From: Acanthosepion pharaonis
Taxonomy: Eukaryota > Mollusca > Cephalopoda > Sepiida > Sepiidae
Reading direction: 5' to 3'
NCBI GenBank assembly: GCA_903632075.3
Contig: CAHIKZ030005201.1
Coordinates: 2,326,001 to 2,390,000 of the forward strand
Length of the DNA: 64,000 nt
The notes beneath the pieces were generated by a model. It was not told the DNA's origin, did not search any database, and saw nothing but the letters and a program-made list of their open reading frames with translations. Shown in pieces: positions 21,645 to 32,189 of this stretch. Each line of letters opens with the position of its first letter. The first letter of the stretch is position 1. The position numbers and the translations under genes were made by a program.

Positions 21645-21870
21645 CATATATGTTATCTGAAAATCAACTTGGAAAAATTAAAAAATGAGCAAGCAATGCT
21701 CAATGTTGTATTAAATAAAACTCATCAAAATAAGTTCAAACTAAAGCTACTTGGATAAATGTAACTAAGGCTTTTGATTCTGCTGATTGTCAAGCTCGGT
21801 GCCTTTCTTTCATCTGCACTAAAATTTAGTTCAATGTCATTTGCACACCGACTTCCGTTCGATCTATATT
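21645..21870 (+). pseudogene. reverse transcriptase fragment 2 (duplicate)
   Basis: A tandem, diverged copy of 21321-21564: ATGAGCAAGCAATGCTCAAT, AAATAAAACTCATCAAAATA and GGCTTTTGATTCTG are shared. It has lost the open frame. Confidence 0.7.
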
Positions 21871-22021
21871 AGGATAGATATGTTCAATTAATGAAAGGAT
21901 CATATAAAAAAGATATAAGATCCGGAATCTTTAAGACTTGCTATTTGATTTAGACCCGTAAAGATTCCGAAATTAGTATTCTTTACATTTTCAACTTAGA
22001 TAGATAGAAGCTGATTGAGAT

Positions 22022-22025
22022 TAAT

Positions 22026-22070
<45 letters not shown>
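22022..22070. repeat. (GATA)n microsatellite
   Basis: About 12 AGAT units. Confidence 0.95.
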
Positions 22071-22071
<1 letters not shown>

Positions 22072-22079
22072 TGCGCCGA

Positions 22080-22650
22080 CCTATATAGGCAGTACAATAG
22101 AGAAAAAAATAACTGGAATGGATTTATTTTTCTAGTTTCACACCCGCATAAAATTGGTACATTCTAAATGTGAGAGGAAAGTTTTGATTGGTGTGAATAA
22201 CCGTGCGAACGAATTTACATCCGTGAAGGATCTGCAGCACTCAATTGAGAGAGTTTACTGGTGGCGGCGGTTGGAGTTTGCGTGCTTAGTTCCTTGTAGA
22301 AATGAGGTCTTTGATGAAAGAAGGTGGGTATGGAGTGTCGGCTTATCGGCGTGAGTGTAGATGTGATGGGTCGGGTAGTACAAAGAGCCAGGATAGAAAA
22401 ATAATGGAGATAAAACATGGCTGGTATTTGGTGAGAATGACGCAATTAATTAAGATTTATCACACAGTTGAATGTAGGAACACGGGAAATTATTAGCGGT
22501 CAACAACAAATAGATGGGCACGTTGGGCTTAAACACATCGAAAGAATAACATACATATTCTTCGATATATAAGTCCTAATATATTATATACGAAACCACT
22601 TTTTATTAAAAAAAAACCTTTTTGGTGGGCACGGATCATTTCAACAATGT
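22080..22650. other. unassigned sequence
   Basis: The overlapping open frames at 22154-22496 (plus) and 22215-22445 (minus) show no domain. Confidence 0.45.
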
Positions 22651-22654
22651 GCAG

Positions 22655-22656
<2 letters not shown>

Positions 22657-22719
<63 letters not shown>
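22657..22719. repeat. compound (TA)n(TG)n microsatellite
   Basis: About 18 TA units are followed by about 14 TG units. Confidence 0.95.
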
Positions 22720-22723
<4 letters not shown>

Positions 22724-22969
22724 GACGTGCAGTGGTTTGTGGATGTACAGAGCCAACTCCTTTGTTGTATGCCCCTAGGACACAAATGGGCAGAGCGGGG
22801 GGGGGTATGGTCCTATAGGACATGGTACTGAGAAATGTGAAAAAGGAACACATTTTAAATATGCAAAAACAGATAAAATACCAAATAAACACTTTACTGG
22901 ATGTCCCCCCTGATATGGATGTCAGGGGCCGTCGCAAACTCTGCCCCACTTCTGCACGCTGCTGCTGTA

Positions 22970-23010
22970 TGTGTGTGTGCGCGCGCGCGCGCGTGTGTGT
23001 GTATGTGTGT
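22970..23010. repeat. (GT)n(GC)n(GT)n tract
   Basis: About 40 bases, mostly alternating purine-pyrimidine, with a GCGCGCGC core; this composition favours Z-DNA. Confidence 0.9.
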
Positions 23011-23109
23011 GCTAGTGGGATATAGAATCCTAATTATTGAAATAAGACAAAGTACAAAGTTGAAATGCTTTGTCAATAAAACCGTTTTCCATTTTCTCTT
23101 GATATATAT

Positions 23110-23135
23110 TAGATAGATAGATAGATAGATAGATT

Positions 23136-23199
<64 letters not shown>

Positions 23200-23239
23200 T
23201 GAACAGACTGCGATAGATAGATAGATATGAACAGACTGC

Positions 23240-23295
<56 letters not shown>

Positions 23296-23307
23296 TGAAC
23301 AGACTGC

Positions 23308-23399
<92 letters not shown>

Positions 23400-23400
23400 A
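23110..23400. repeat. long (GATA)n/(GAAA)n array with a recurrent 12-mer
   Basis: GATA units are interrupted three times by ATGAACAGACTGCGAT at about 23199, 23227 and 23295, then change to GAAA units. The long minus-strand open frame through it (YLSI repeats) is translated microsatellite. Confidence 0.95.
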
Positions 23401-23700
23401 TAAATGAATGAATGAATGTGGGGATATTTCGTGAGATTCAACCGACAAGAACAGTCTTACCAATATATAATTATAATATTTTTCCAATAAGATTTTGATC
23501 CCGATGTCACATGTCATAACTCCCGTAACCCATTTAGGTTGTTGGGACGCCACATGCAAGGCAGCCATAGCAGCAGTGGTGGGCCTATGTCAAGATAGCC
23601 TGACGAAACTCATCCCTCCAGGCAGGTATTCAAAGTTATCCTTCACCTAGACTAGTTACAACCTCAAGGCAGGAGAGCCCAGTCACTCCTGGTATTCAAC
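23401..23700. other. unassigned sequence
   Basis: No family recognised. Confidence 0.4.
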
Positions 23701-23769
23701 CCATTGAGAGAAGAGAAGAGATGGAGTCATACTTTTCGCAAAGGTACCTGTGCGAAAATAAATGTAATT

Positions 23770-23850
23770 AACACGGTTGGAATTAGAACACGGCTGGAAT
23801 TCGAACTCGACTGGAATTCGAACTCGGTTCGTCGATGTCTCTTTTACGCG
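23770..23850 (-). repeat. SINE head fragment with triplicated B box
   Basis: On the minus strand the block CGAGTTCGAATTCCAG is present three times in tandem with about 19-bp spacing (one copy diverged). A single such block is the B box of the family A/B/C SINE heads. Confidence 0.65.
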
Positions 23851-24128
23851 TCACTAATTGTTACATTACCCAAACATCTCAATGTTCAACTTTATTCAAA
23901 AATACAATAAAAAAATTATATATTCTAACCAACTCTCTTCACATGTCTTGTCAGTTGAATGTAATAAAATTTGTTTAGATGAATTCTTGCTGCCGTAATA
24001 TACGACGAGGTGGCTCGGTGAAGTAATGGATAACGATTGGGTTTAACATGAAACAGACAGTCGCCTTTGGGTGTACGTTCTATCCCGGATATTGAGCTTA
24101 AATATAGCATATAAAAAAACACATTTCT

Positions 24129-24133
<5 letters not shown>

Positions 24134-24166
<33 letters not shown>

Positions 24167-24260
24167 ATATAATATAATATAATATAATATAAGGCTCAAA
24201 CACATGGATGGTTATAATATAATATAGTTCCACCTGGATTCTATCCTCTTGGGAATTTAT
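24134..24260 (-). repeat. (TA)n and (AATAT)n with TA-flanking repeat, copy T4
   Basis: The minus strand reads AAGAGGATAGAATCCAGGTG, then a TATAAT-rich segment and CCATCCATGTGTTTGAGCC, then the TA array. Confidence 0.6.
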
Positions 24261-24273
24261 TTATATAAATATA

Positions 24274-24390
24274 TACAGTGTAACCCGGATATAAGAGAGT
24301 TGTTGAGACCGGAGAAGAAGTCTCTTATATCCGGGTTTCTCTTATATCCGGGTTTCTTATATCCGGGTTTCTTATATCCGTTACACTGTA
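24274..24390. mobile_element. palindromic MITE, copy B (short)
   Basis: TACAGTGTAACCCGGATATA to TTACACTGTA. The central part present in the 190-bp copies is deleted, leaving 117 bp. Confidence 0.85.
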
Positions 24391-24412
24391 TATATATTTA
24401 TATATTTTATGC

Positions 24413-24429
<17 letters not shown>

Positions 24430-24449
<20 letters not shown>

Positions 24450-24471
24450 CATTGACCACTAAAATTATCAA

Positions 24472-24528
<57 letters not shown>
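24430..24528. repeat. (CA)n(TA)n and (TA)n arrays
   Basis: Two TA arrays are separated by GACCACTAAAATTATCAAT. Confidence 0.9.
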
Positions 24529-24531
<3 letters not shown>

Positions 24532-24539
24532 CATTGAAT

Positions 24540-25120
24540 AAGTTGTCGTCTAAATTACGCTAAAATGAAAACAACACTGTCATCTCATTTTTAAGATATA
24601 TTTACCAAAATTACACAAAAATATCTTGGAATACTAAAGAGTAAATTTATGCAATAAAATTGCCATTGCCTTCAACCAGAGCCTCAAGATGAATTTGGAA
24701 TCTCTTGCAACTCTTCTGGGAGGTCGCCTTGTTTAAATTGGTGAATGCTGCCATAATTCTTGCCTTCAGTTCATCTTTGGTTTTACAAGGAGTTTTGTTG
24801 GTCTTTTGCTCAACTGCGCCCCACACATAATAATCAAGGAGTTTGTAGTCTAGGGAGTTAGGTGACCAGATGTAAGGAGTGATGTGGTCGCAGAAATTAT
24901 TGACAGCCATGACTGAGTTCTCTTGCTTATGTGGCATGGTGCAGAGTCCTGTTGCCAGACCTACGATCTTCCTGCAGCCATTCTATTCACTCAGGGCGGC
25001 ACTAACTTCTCAACTTCACTTGATGTTGAGTCTAGAGACGCTGACCAAAAAATTCGAGAGTTCTTTTCTGATCGGAACGATCAGAGTGAGTTTTCCAAGC
25101 TTAGTAATCACCGTTTGTCA
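24540..25120 (-). mobile_element. Tc1/mariner-type transposon, internally deleted copy 2
   Basis: On the minus strand, N-terminal pieces (KTHSDRSDQKRTLEFFG in a shifted frame near 25070) join directly to the catalytic end: QDSAPCHISKRTQ-equivalent near 24940, NNFCDHITPYIWSPNSLDY, KLLDYYVWGAVEQKTNKTPC and the stop near 24646. The right terminal repeat is only partly kept (GTTGTCGTCTAAATT). The first catalytic region is deleted and frames are shifted. The copies at 0.4 and 47.9 kb have different deletions. Confidence 0.8.
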
Positions 25121-25273
25121 GTTGAACAAGAGAAATGACATGTGCCTCTGTCCAGACCCCACATTAATGCACGTCAAGTTCACATTGTCAATAATGTCAA
25201 CGAGATAACTCACTTCTTCCCGCAGAGTAGTGCCACCACCTATATTTAGTTGCTGGACTTCAAAATATTGAAC

Positions 25274-25822
25274 GAGTACGGTGGAGTAAGGAATAGCGAC
25301 TCAAATTGAACAGAGTTCGAATTCTAGTCGAATCCATTGCATTCACTTACGTGCTAATACCCTTGAGAAAGGCATGAATCCTCTTCTTCTCCCTCCAGCT
25401 ATAAGTAAATAAACCTGATTCTATAATTGTTGTGAGACCGTAACATACCTACAACAGGGACTCTTCCAGGACTATATAAAGTATGCGATATAACACTCTA
25501 GGGGAAGGGGAGGAAAGAGAGAGTGTTCTAATACCGTAGTATCAGCCGCGTACGACTCCCAATATTGGACACTAGCACATAGTAAGCTCCGCTTACACTT
25601 ACACTATCTTTGTAACCTTTTTGTTTAATATATCTTTCTGACCTCTAATCCGTGTTCCGTGTTTTCCTTCCGTGCTCCCAACTTTGGGTCCACATCAATA
25701 ATCTTGGATGGCAATTGGTCTACCGCAGAAAGAAATGTCAACCTACTGCGAGAAAAAAACTGTTTCCTCAGTCATATATCGAAAGATACATGATTGCCTA
25801 AGCGTGTATCACGCATGGCAAG
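25274..25822 (+). mobile_element. tRNA-derived SINE, family B, split by solo LTR 3
   Basis: The head has GGTGGAGTAAGGAATAGCG and B box AGAGTTCGAATTCTAG, then ATACCCTTGAGAAAGG and CCCTCCAGCTATAAG. After the LTR it resumes CTTGGATGGCAATTGGTCTA, GCAGAAAGAAATGTCAACC and the tail CCTAAGCGTGTATCACGC. Confidence 0.8.
25428..25697 (+). mobile_element. solo LTR 3, nested in SINE
   Basis: It starts TGTTGTGAGACCG and ends GGGTCCACATCA (270 bp), with perfect ATAAT duplications at 25423-25427 and 25698-25702. A promoter-like TATATAAAGTATGCG is at about 25473. Removing it and one duplication restores the SINE sequence. Confidence 0.9.
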
Positions 25823-25829
25823 TTCATAA

Positions 25830-26110
25830 CTGAAGGTGACCGTAGCTGTTACAGCAGTACTCTCCTGCTGACCAAGAATTTTCATGATGATATCACTCAC
25901 AACATGTGGTCGGCCTTCTAACATTTGTGGTTTGTCAGGAGTGTTGGAGGGCTTCCTTTGAAATATCAGTAGCTTGGCTATGCAATGTTTTCGTCGCACG
26001 AGGTAACAGTAGCATTGTTATGGGAAGGTGGGAGGTTTCTGTCAGTGTTTCTTACGGCTGATGCTAATGCCTGAATCAGGAGGGTAGTAATAAAGAAGAC
26101 ACACATGTAA
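25830..26110. other. unassigned sequence
   Basis: The minus-strand open frame at 25772-25999 partly covers the SINE tail and is not a gene. Confidence 0.5.
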
Positions 26111-26117
26111 AAGGTAA

Positions 26118-26290
26118 TGAAGGTATATTTATTTCTAGTGTCAGAATAAGAACTCTGCAGCAGTTTATACTGGCCAGTGACTGACTTAAAGATTAAAAGC
26201 GAAAAAGGGAAAGAAAACTGGGAGGTTTGAGTTTTATATATATATATATAAAATATATATATATAAAACTCAAACCTCCCAGTTTTCTTA
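26118..26290. repeat. segment ending in a perfect palindrome
   Basis: 26213-26289 is a perfect inverted repeat of about 38 + 38 bp: AAAACTGGGAGGTTTGAG on the left, its complement on the right, TA-rich centre. The preceding block (AATGAAGGTATATTTATTT to TTAAAAGCGAAAAAG) repeats directly at 26521-26608. Confidence 0.85.
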
Positions 26291-26302
26291 TATATATATA
26301 TA

Positions 26303-26508
26303 TACAGTGTAACCCGGGTATAAGAGAGTTGTCGGGACCGGAGAAGAAGTCTCTTATATCCGGGTTTCTCTTATATCCAGGTTTGGTCTATTTTATATAC
26401 ATTAACACAGGCTCTAATTTAGGACCAGAGAAAATCTCTCTTATATCCGGGTTTATCTTATATCCGGGTCTCTTATATCCGGGTCTCTTATATCCGGGTT
26501 ACACTGTA
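26303..26508. mobile_element. palindromic MITE, copy C
   Basis: A 206-bp copy with TA ends. It carries one extra CTCTTATATCCGGGT unit on the right arm compared with copy D. Confidence 0.85.
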
Positions 26509-26609
26509 TTTTATATATATTTAATGAAGGTATATTTATTTATACTGGCCAATGACTGACTTAAAGGTTAAAAACGAAAAAGAGAAAAAAAAGTGGGAGG
26601 TTTGAGTTT

Positions 26610-27161
26610 TAGTCTAACCTTCTTTTATAGTGAGAGCGCGTAGTTAGTTTCTTGATTGGTTTATTTTGTCGTCATCCAATTGTTGGTTCCTTTCTTTTCT
26701 GGGTTGTGTTTCCTAATAGTTTTGGCGGAAGGAAAGAGAATGGAAAATTTATTTTTGTGTGGCCATCTTTAAATATGTCGTTTTTGTATTTTTTATTATT
26801 GAATTTTTGTCCGTTTTTTCTGTGTTCACTGCACTCCCCTGAATTGAATTTCCTAAACGGGGGCATTTATCTCTACCTACCCGCATCACAATACCAAGGA
26901 AGGCAACGTTTAAGGTCAATACCTTGGACTCGATGGCCAACACGAATGAGAACCATCTGATTCGGTTCTGCAGTCGCTTCGAAGAACACATCGAACCCTT
27001 CTTCTAGGCTGAAGGCGGTTTTATGGAATTGTATAGCATTTTTTAATTTGAACATGTGTAGGATTTTTTTGTTTAAAATATAATGTATTGTTTTTGTAAT
27101 GAATATATTTTGTTTTATATGATCTTATAAATTGTCCTCAATTACTTGGCGCTAGCAATGT

Positions 27162-27165
<4 letters not shown>
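26610..27165. other. unassigned sequence
   Basis: Several overlapping open frames on both strands (102 codons or fewer) without motifs. Confidence 0.45.

Positions 27166-27218
<53 letters not shown>
27165..27218. repeat. (CA)n(TA)n microsatellite
   Basis: CACACACATACA leads into about 22 TA units. Confidence 0.95.
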
Positions 27219-27223
<5 letters not shown>

Positions 27224-27529
27224 ATACTCATACAACAAAAAATAATTGTAACAAGAGCCCGCATCCTCACACACCTTACTTATGTTACAACACTCTTGGC
27301 CCACGTCATAACACTCACCATTTATCTCTACCTACCCGGATACTGACTTAATTATGTCAAAAGCTCGGACCATATTTTTTGTACTTCTCTTCCAAACTTC
27401 AAACGATTTTTGACGTACAAAGATTAATTTTGTCTGACAAAGATTAGTCGTAATTTGAAAAGGTTGATCAGTAAATTGAATCGACGCAAAATGCCCGTTG
27501 TCTTTAATAATACTTGCATTATACAGATA

Positions 27530-27560
27530 CACACAGACACACACACACACACACACACAC

Positions 27561-27606
<46 letters not shown>
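27530..27606. repeat. (CA)n(TA)n microsatellite
   Basis: About 14 CA and 20 TA units. Confidence 0.95.
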
Positions 27607-27610
<4 letters not shown>

Positions 27611-28185
27611 CATCCAGAGAACAATTGTTCCGCTGTTTCACAGCACTTCAGTGTGGCTAAACGTCTGATTGCTTCAAGCTGGATGGAAACCTGATCGATA
27701 CGACATCAGTCAGATATCTTAACCCTAGTTCATCGTCGCACAGCAGAGAAAAATGGAAATTTTAACGTTTTTTCTATACTAAATACACCAGCGGCGGCCA
27801 GGAGAACTCAATTCGTACTTGAAGAGTAATGCATTAAAATTTATAATCTCCTTTCTCTCGAGAGCTCAACCGGATTTCCCGGGAGCATATATAGTGTCAT
27901 CCACAGACATATATATATATATTAGGGGAAAGAAGTATGACAAATTGGAAAAAGTCTTTTGTGACGCGTTTTGTGCTTTAGGACTTCATCGGGCTAGGTT
28001 TTTTTTACGTTGATGGGACTACGCATGCGCACGAATGTGAGACATTGTGAATTTTAAATTTCAAGATAATTTTTCAAAAGCCGATTTCATTTAGATTCTT
28101 TTCCTTTTTGTTAATACCGCCATCACTGTTGCTATTAAATATCTCCCATTATGATGACAGAAAAACTACAAAGTGAGGTGAAACA
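27607..28185. other. unassigned sequence
   Basis: Nothing recognised except a short TA run at 27911-27922. Confidence 0.45.
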
Positions 28186-28189
28186 TTGT

Positions 28190-28265
28190 GAGAAAATGTA
28201 TAGAAAGTGCTAGATAAACGCAAATTTACTGTGAGTGATCTAGTATTTTCTATACATTTTCGTCT
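28190..28265. repeat. inverted repeat (hairpin)
   Basis: GAGAAAATGTATAGAAAG pairs with its near-complement in TTTTCTATACATTTTC at about 28245; the arms continue through CTAGAT and ATCTAG. The loop is about 20 bases. Confidence 0.8.
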
Positions 28266-28486
28266 CAGTCAATTCTTTTCTTTATTAATTTGAGTAGGAT
28301 TTTTTAGATCAAAATTGTAGTCATTCCCGTTACGGTGAGCAACTAATGCATTTGACGCGTAAAATAAAGATTTTAGAAAAGATCCCTTTTGTGTTCATAT
28401 AATCTTTTATTTAAACCTTTAGGTTTCTTCTGTGTATTCCATGTAGCAATTACAACAGGGTCACATAAATTCACTATACTCTTCTG
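28266..28486. other. unassigned sequence
   Basis: Nothing recognised. Confidence 0.4.
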
Positions 28487-28682
28487 TAGATAGATAGATA
28501 GATAGATAGATAGATATGAACAGACTGGGTTAGCTATCTAGATAGATATGAACAGATTGAAATAGATAGATACATAGATAAGAACAGAGTAAGATAGATA
28601 TGAACAGATCGAGATAGATATATATATAGGTAAGAAGAAAGTGAGATAGATTAGAACAGACTGATAAATATGAACAGACTCA
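28487..28682. repeat. decayed (GATA)n array with the recurrent 12-mer
   Basis: GATA units alternate with ATGAACAGACTG or one-base variants about five times, like the array at 23.1-23.4 kb but more degraded. Confidence 0.85.
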
Positions 28683-28996
28683 TCGTTTAAGCAATAGTTT
28701 ATTGATAACAAAGCACAAACATAAATGTACAGGTGCTTGTATACACGCGTACATGTGTATATATGTGCATATACGCATATCCTATATAAGTCTGCGCACT
28801 GATGTGCACGTGTGCGTATACATAAGCGTATAAATACAGACATATACACATAAATTCAAATAATAATAAATAAAAATTTAATTATAAATCTAACCTTCTA
28901 CAATTAATATTTATGATGCCACGAAAACAAATAAAACGAAATAATAGTCTGGTAGATATACATGTATATGTGTATGTGTGCTTGTAAGTGTGTATA

Positions 28997-28999
<3 letters not shown>

Positions 29000-29087
<88 letters not shown>

Positions 29088-29098
29088 TAGATAGATAT
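29000..29098. repeat. (TG)n(TA)n(GA)n microsatellite
   Basis: Three simple motifs in tandem. Confidence 0.95.
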
Positions 29099-29134
29099 AT
29101 ATTGAGACCTGTTTTATTGAATAATCTAGACAAG

Positions 29135-29300
29135 TTTTTTCTACTTATTTTCAGTTAGATTCTTTCATTTTCACAGAAAAGCAACTTGGTGTCATTATTC
29201 TATGGAAGAGAGAAAATTACGGTGTTGATACATATTATTTTATTCTGAGTACCTTCGACAAAGCACAGTGTTATCATCAGGGTGTAGTTTATTTTAAGAC
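29135..29300 (-). repeat. P1 repeat with decayed hammerhead-like core
   Basis: The minus strand has CTGATGA (29274-29280), a 17-nt spacer and GAAGGTACTC (GAAA changed to GAAG). The plus-strand left part TTCTACTTATTTTCAGTTAG is shared with 32.67 kb. Confidence 0.55.
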
Positions 29301-29852
29301 AAATATTGTAGGGTTCATCATTTTCAAATACAAAATTGATGTCCACATCTGAAAGTTATTTTTTTTTTTTTTACTTGTGAAGTGAATATATGCATATGTC
29401 TATGCATATCTACTGATATATAAGTATTTACCATTTCAGCATTAATATCATTAATATCATTATATTATTTATTATATAAGTATACATGTCACTTATTTAT
29501 GTAAAAAACGAAGTACAATTTCCCTAGAAAAAAAAACAAATAAAAATAAACCAGACGCCCCAAAATTAAAATCGCTGGTATGTCTAGGCAGATGCCAATT
29601 GTCGAAAGAAAAGGAGGCGGGAAAAAAAGAGAGAAAAAGCTGGAGAGCGGGTGTAAAAAAAAAAAAAATATATATAGCAACAAGTGATCACGACACCCTA
29701 CACGTACGCACATCCGAGCAGTAAATTGCTGCTGCACACTGAAGAGTGGACGGAGAGGTTCGCCTCCGAAACTCTGGGGAGTCGGGGTGCTGAATGTAAC
29801 ATTAATCAGCTAAATGACAAACGCATATTTTTCCTATTTATGTAGCGAAGGA

Positions 29853-29855
<3 letters not shown>
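29301..29855. other. unassigned sequence
   Basis: A poly(T) run at 29359 and a poly(A) run at 29657. The open frame at 29489-29737 (minus) is low complexity. Confidence 0.45.

Positions 29856-29856
<1 letters not shown>

Positions 29857-29904
<48 letters not shown>
29857..29904. repeat. (TA)n microsatellite
   Basis: About 24 TA units. Confidence 0.95.
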
Positions 29905-29907
<3 letters not shown>

Positions 29908-30140
29908 AGTGAGCCAGACAAACCTACCTAGGTCTCACCTAAACGGATCGTCAGAGAAATCGCACAGGTCATGTTTGTAGCTCTTTTTTTTTAAAACCTT
30001 TTTTTCCTGCGAGATTGATTTGAATATTGGCAAATCCAAAATTCGAGGGTCTTTCGAAACGAGTATAGTTATCTATATTTGTATTTATAAAGCTCTAGGT
30101 TAATCTATCGAGCTCTGTTTTAAATCGACTAATATGGAAC

Positions 30141-30198
<58 letters not shown>
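30141..30198. repeat. (TA)n microsatellite
   Basis: About 28 TA units. Confidence 0.95.
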
Positions 30199-30490
30199 TT
30201 TGGAAAGTGCCTGAAAACCATACCACGGGTTAACTAAAGCCCTGTGAGTGAAATTGGGTAAACGAAACCCTTGGGTGCCATCAAGAGCTGCGCTAGCACG
30301 AAGCCACAAGTCATCGTGGGCGAGGTCTTAAGCGTGTTGACCACGCTAGATAACATGATCTCTCACAGAAACTGCAATTAAGGTCTGCTCAGCATAGTTG
30401 CAGTATAAAACACAAATGTGCCTGAGCGAGCGTCTGAAAAAGGGATTGACTAGCCACCATAGTAGATGAGTATTCTCGAATACGAGGGTT
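30199..30490. other. unassigned sequence between TA arrays
   Basis: GC-richer than its flanks but with no motif recognised. Confidence 0.4.
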
Positions 30491-30492
30491 AT

Positions 30493-30495
<3 letters not shown>

Positions 30496-30562
<67 letters not shown>
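30496..30562. repeat. (TA)n microsatellite
   Basis: About 33 TA units. Confidence 0.95.
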
Positions 30563-30565
<3 letters not shown>

Positions 30566-30612
30566 AACATACATCTAATATAAGATAAGTATATATTAAT
30601 GAATATATATAT

Positions 30613-30720
30613 ATGTGTTGTTGTGTGTGTCTGTCTGTATGTGTTTGTGTGTGTCTGCCTGTATGTGTGTGTAAGAGAGAGACAGACAGACAGACAGGCA
30701 GGCAGGCAGGCAGGCAGACA
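30613..30720. repeat. (GT)n, (GACA)n, (GGCA)n tract
   Basis: TGTGTCTG runs are followed by GACA units and then GGCA units. The open frame across it is translated repeat. Confidence 0.9.
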
Positions 30721-30827
30721 AATTCAAAGAGAGTGATATATCATTTTTTTTCATCTACGTGCGAGGATCTTGTTTGGAGAAGCCATTGCCGACATGGTCA
30801 CGAGAGTTATAAATTCGGTCGAGAAAG

Positions 30828-30882
30828 CACGACGTTCGGAGTCACGTGTTTCAATGTAACGGCAGCAGAGAATCACAGACGG
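30828..30882. repeat. short interspersed block
   Basis: CGTTCGGAGTCACGTGT and AACGGCAGCAGAGAATCACA recur at 32727-32768 with few changes. Confidence 0.6.
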
Positions 30883-30889
30883 ACACACA

Positions 30890-31290
30890 GACACATCACT
30901 AAAATGTGTTCGCTCAAGTGAAAGTGCTTTGCTATTTTGAGGCACAGACGGACACACGGATAAAAGACACACCCGCAAAGAAAAAGGAGAAGAAGACAAA
31001 GGGACGGGCAGGTTGTATGACTTTAGACAAAAGGCTCGCGTTCAAGTCGTACAGAAAGATATATCATTAATTAATTTATTTATACGGAGCAAGATCGCAA
31101 GTGTGAGATATCCACAGGAGATCCAATTTACTACAGTAGAAATAGGTTATTGGCCATGATTCCATAGCAAGGCTCCTAAGTATCTGTTTGACACAAGGAC
31201 AAAAGATTGAAGCAGTAATAATTGTCTGCAGGACTCGCTTACTAACGATTTCTTTCTGCCAGGAGTGACCAAATTTGATTAAGGTCACAA
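30890..31290. other. unassigned sequence
   Basis: No supported gene. Confidence 0.4.
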
Positions 31291-31296
31291 CCATGT

Positions 31297-31500
31297 CAGT
31301 CATTTATGTGCCATGCGTGATACACGCTTAGGCGATCATGTATTTTTCGTCAGTCATGACGATGGAAATTTTTCCCGCAGTATGTTGCCATTTCTTTCTG
31401 CCGTAGATCAGTTGCCATCCTGCTATTTACCCATAGCTAGGGGGAGAAGACGATTCATACCTTTCCCAATGGTATTAGCACGTAAGTGAATGTAATGGAT
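31297..31500 (-). mobile_element. tRNA-derived SINE, family B (truncated head)
   Basis: The minus strand has ATACCATTGGGAAAGGTATG, AGCTATGGGTAAATAGCAGG, GCAGAAAGAAATGGCAACAT and GCCTAAGCGTGTATCACGC. The B-box end of the head is missing. Confidence 0.75.
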
Positions 31501-31509
31501 AAAATGGTA

Positions 31510-32180
31510 TTTGAGAGCCACAAGATACCAAATAATATTGCGGCCATTTTTATTGTCACATATACATTTTATGAAAAAAAAAATGAATATTAACAAATCC
31601 ATGTACATGTAACCTGTAGGAACTCCAATTCTTTACCGTAAACAAAAGTGCACACTATGACATCCACAGCTGAAATGTCAAAAAAAGAAGAAAAAAGAAG
31701 TAGACCTCAGTTTCGTCCGGTTCCGTGAACTCACTTTCGGAATACTGCCCCAAATACCAGGGTTATAAAATACCTTTTCTGGCTAATCAGAAAAAAATAA
31801 GCCCAAGCGGTTTTCGGAGGAGACGTTTCTGAGCCGCTGACTTCCTATAAAGCCAACGGTGATTTCATTTATGGAGGAAGATCCGATCTGGCTGGCATTA
31901 GCGGCGGATCCCACGACAGGCATGCTTAACCAAACACGGTGTACTAGAGTAAATCAATAACTAAAGAAGGGCGCTTCCACTAACTGTGATGCCTTCGGCC
32001 AGTGACAAAACCAAAAGTACCAACAGAGTAACTCTTGACTACTGCAATGCGATCATTCCTGGAATGTTTCTCACACTAGTTTATCTCACAAAACTACAAA
32101 TGTCTGTTTATTTTCTCCATGTGCCAATCTCGACTACTACCTTTGGTTATCCTCCGAATGAATTCTCAATTACAAATGAT
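31510..32180. other. unassigned sequence
   Basis: The open frame at 31986-32183 has no motif. Confidence 0.4.
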
Positions 32181-32189
32181 TGATATACG

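Noticed and set aside
22894..23568. 224-codon minus-strand open frame
   Set aside because: It is almost entirely YLSI repeats from a GATA microsatellite plus CA repeat translation.
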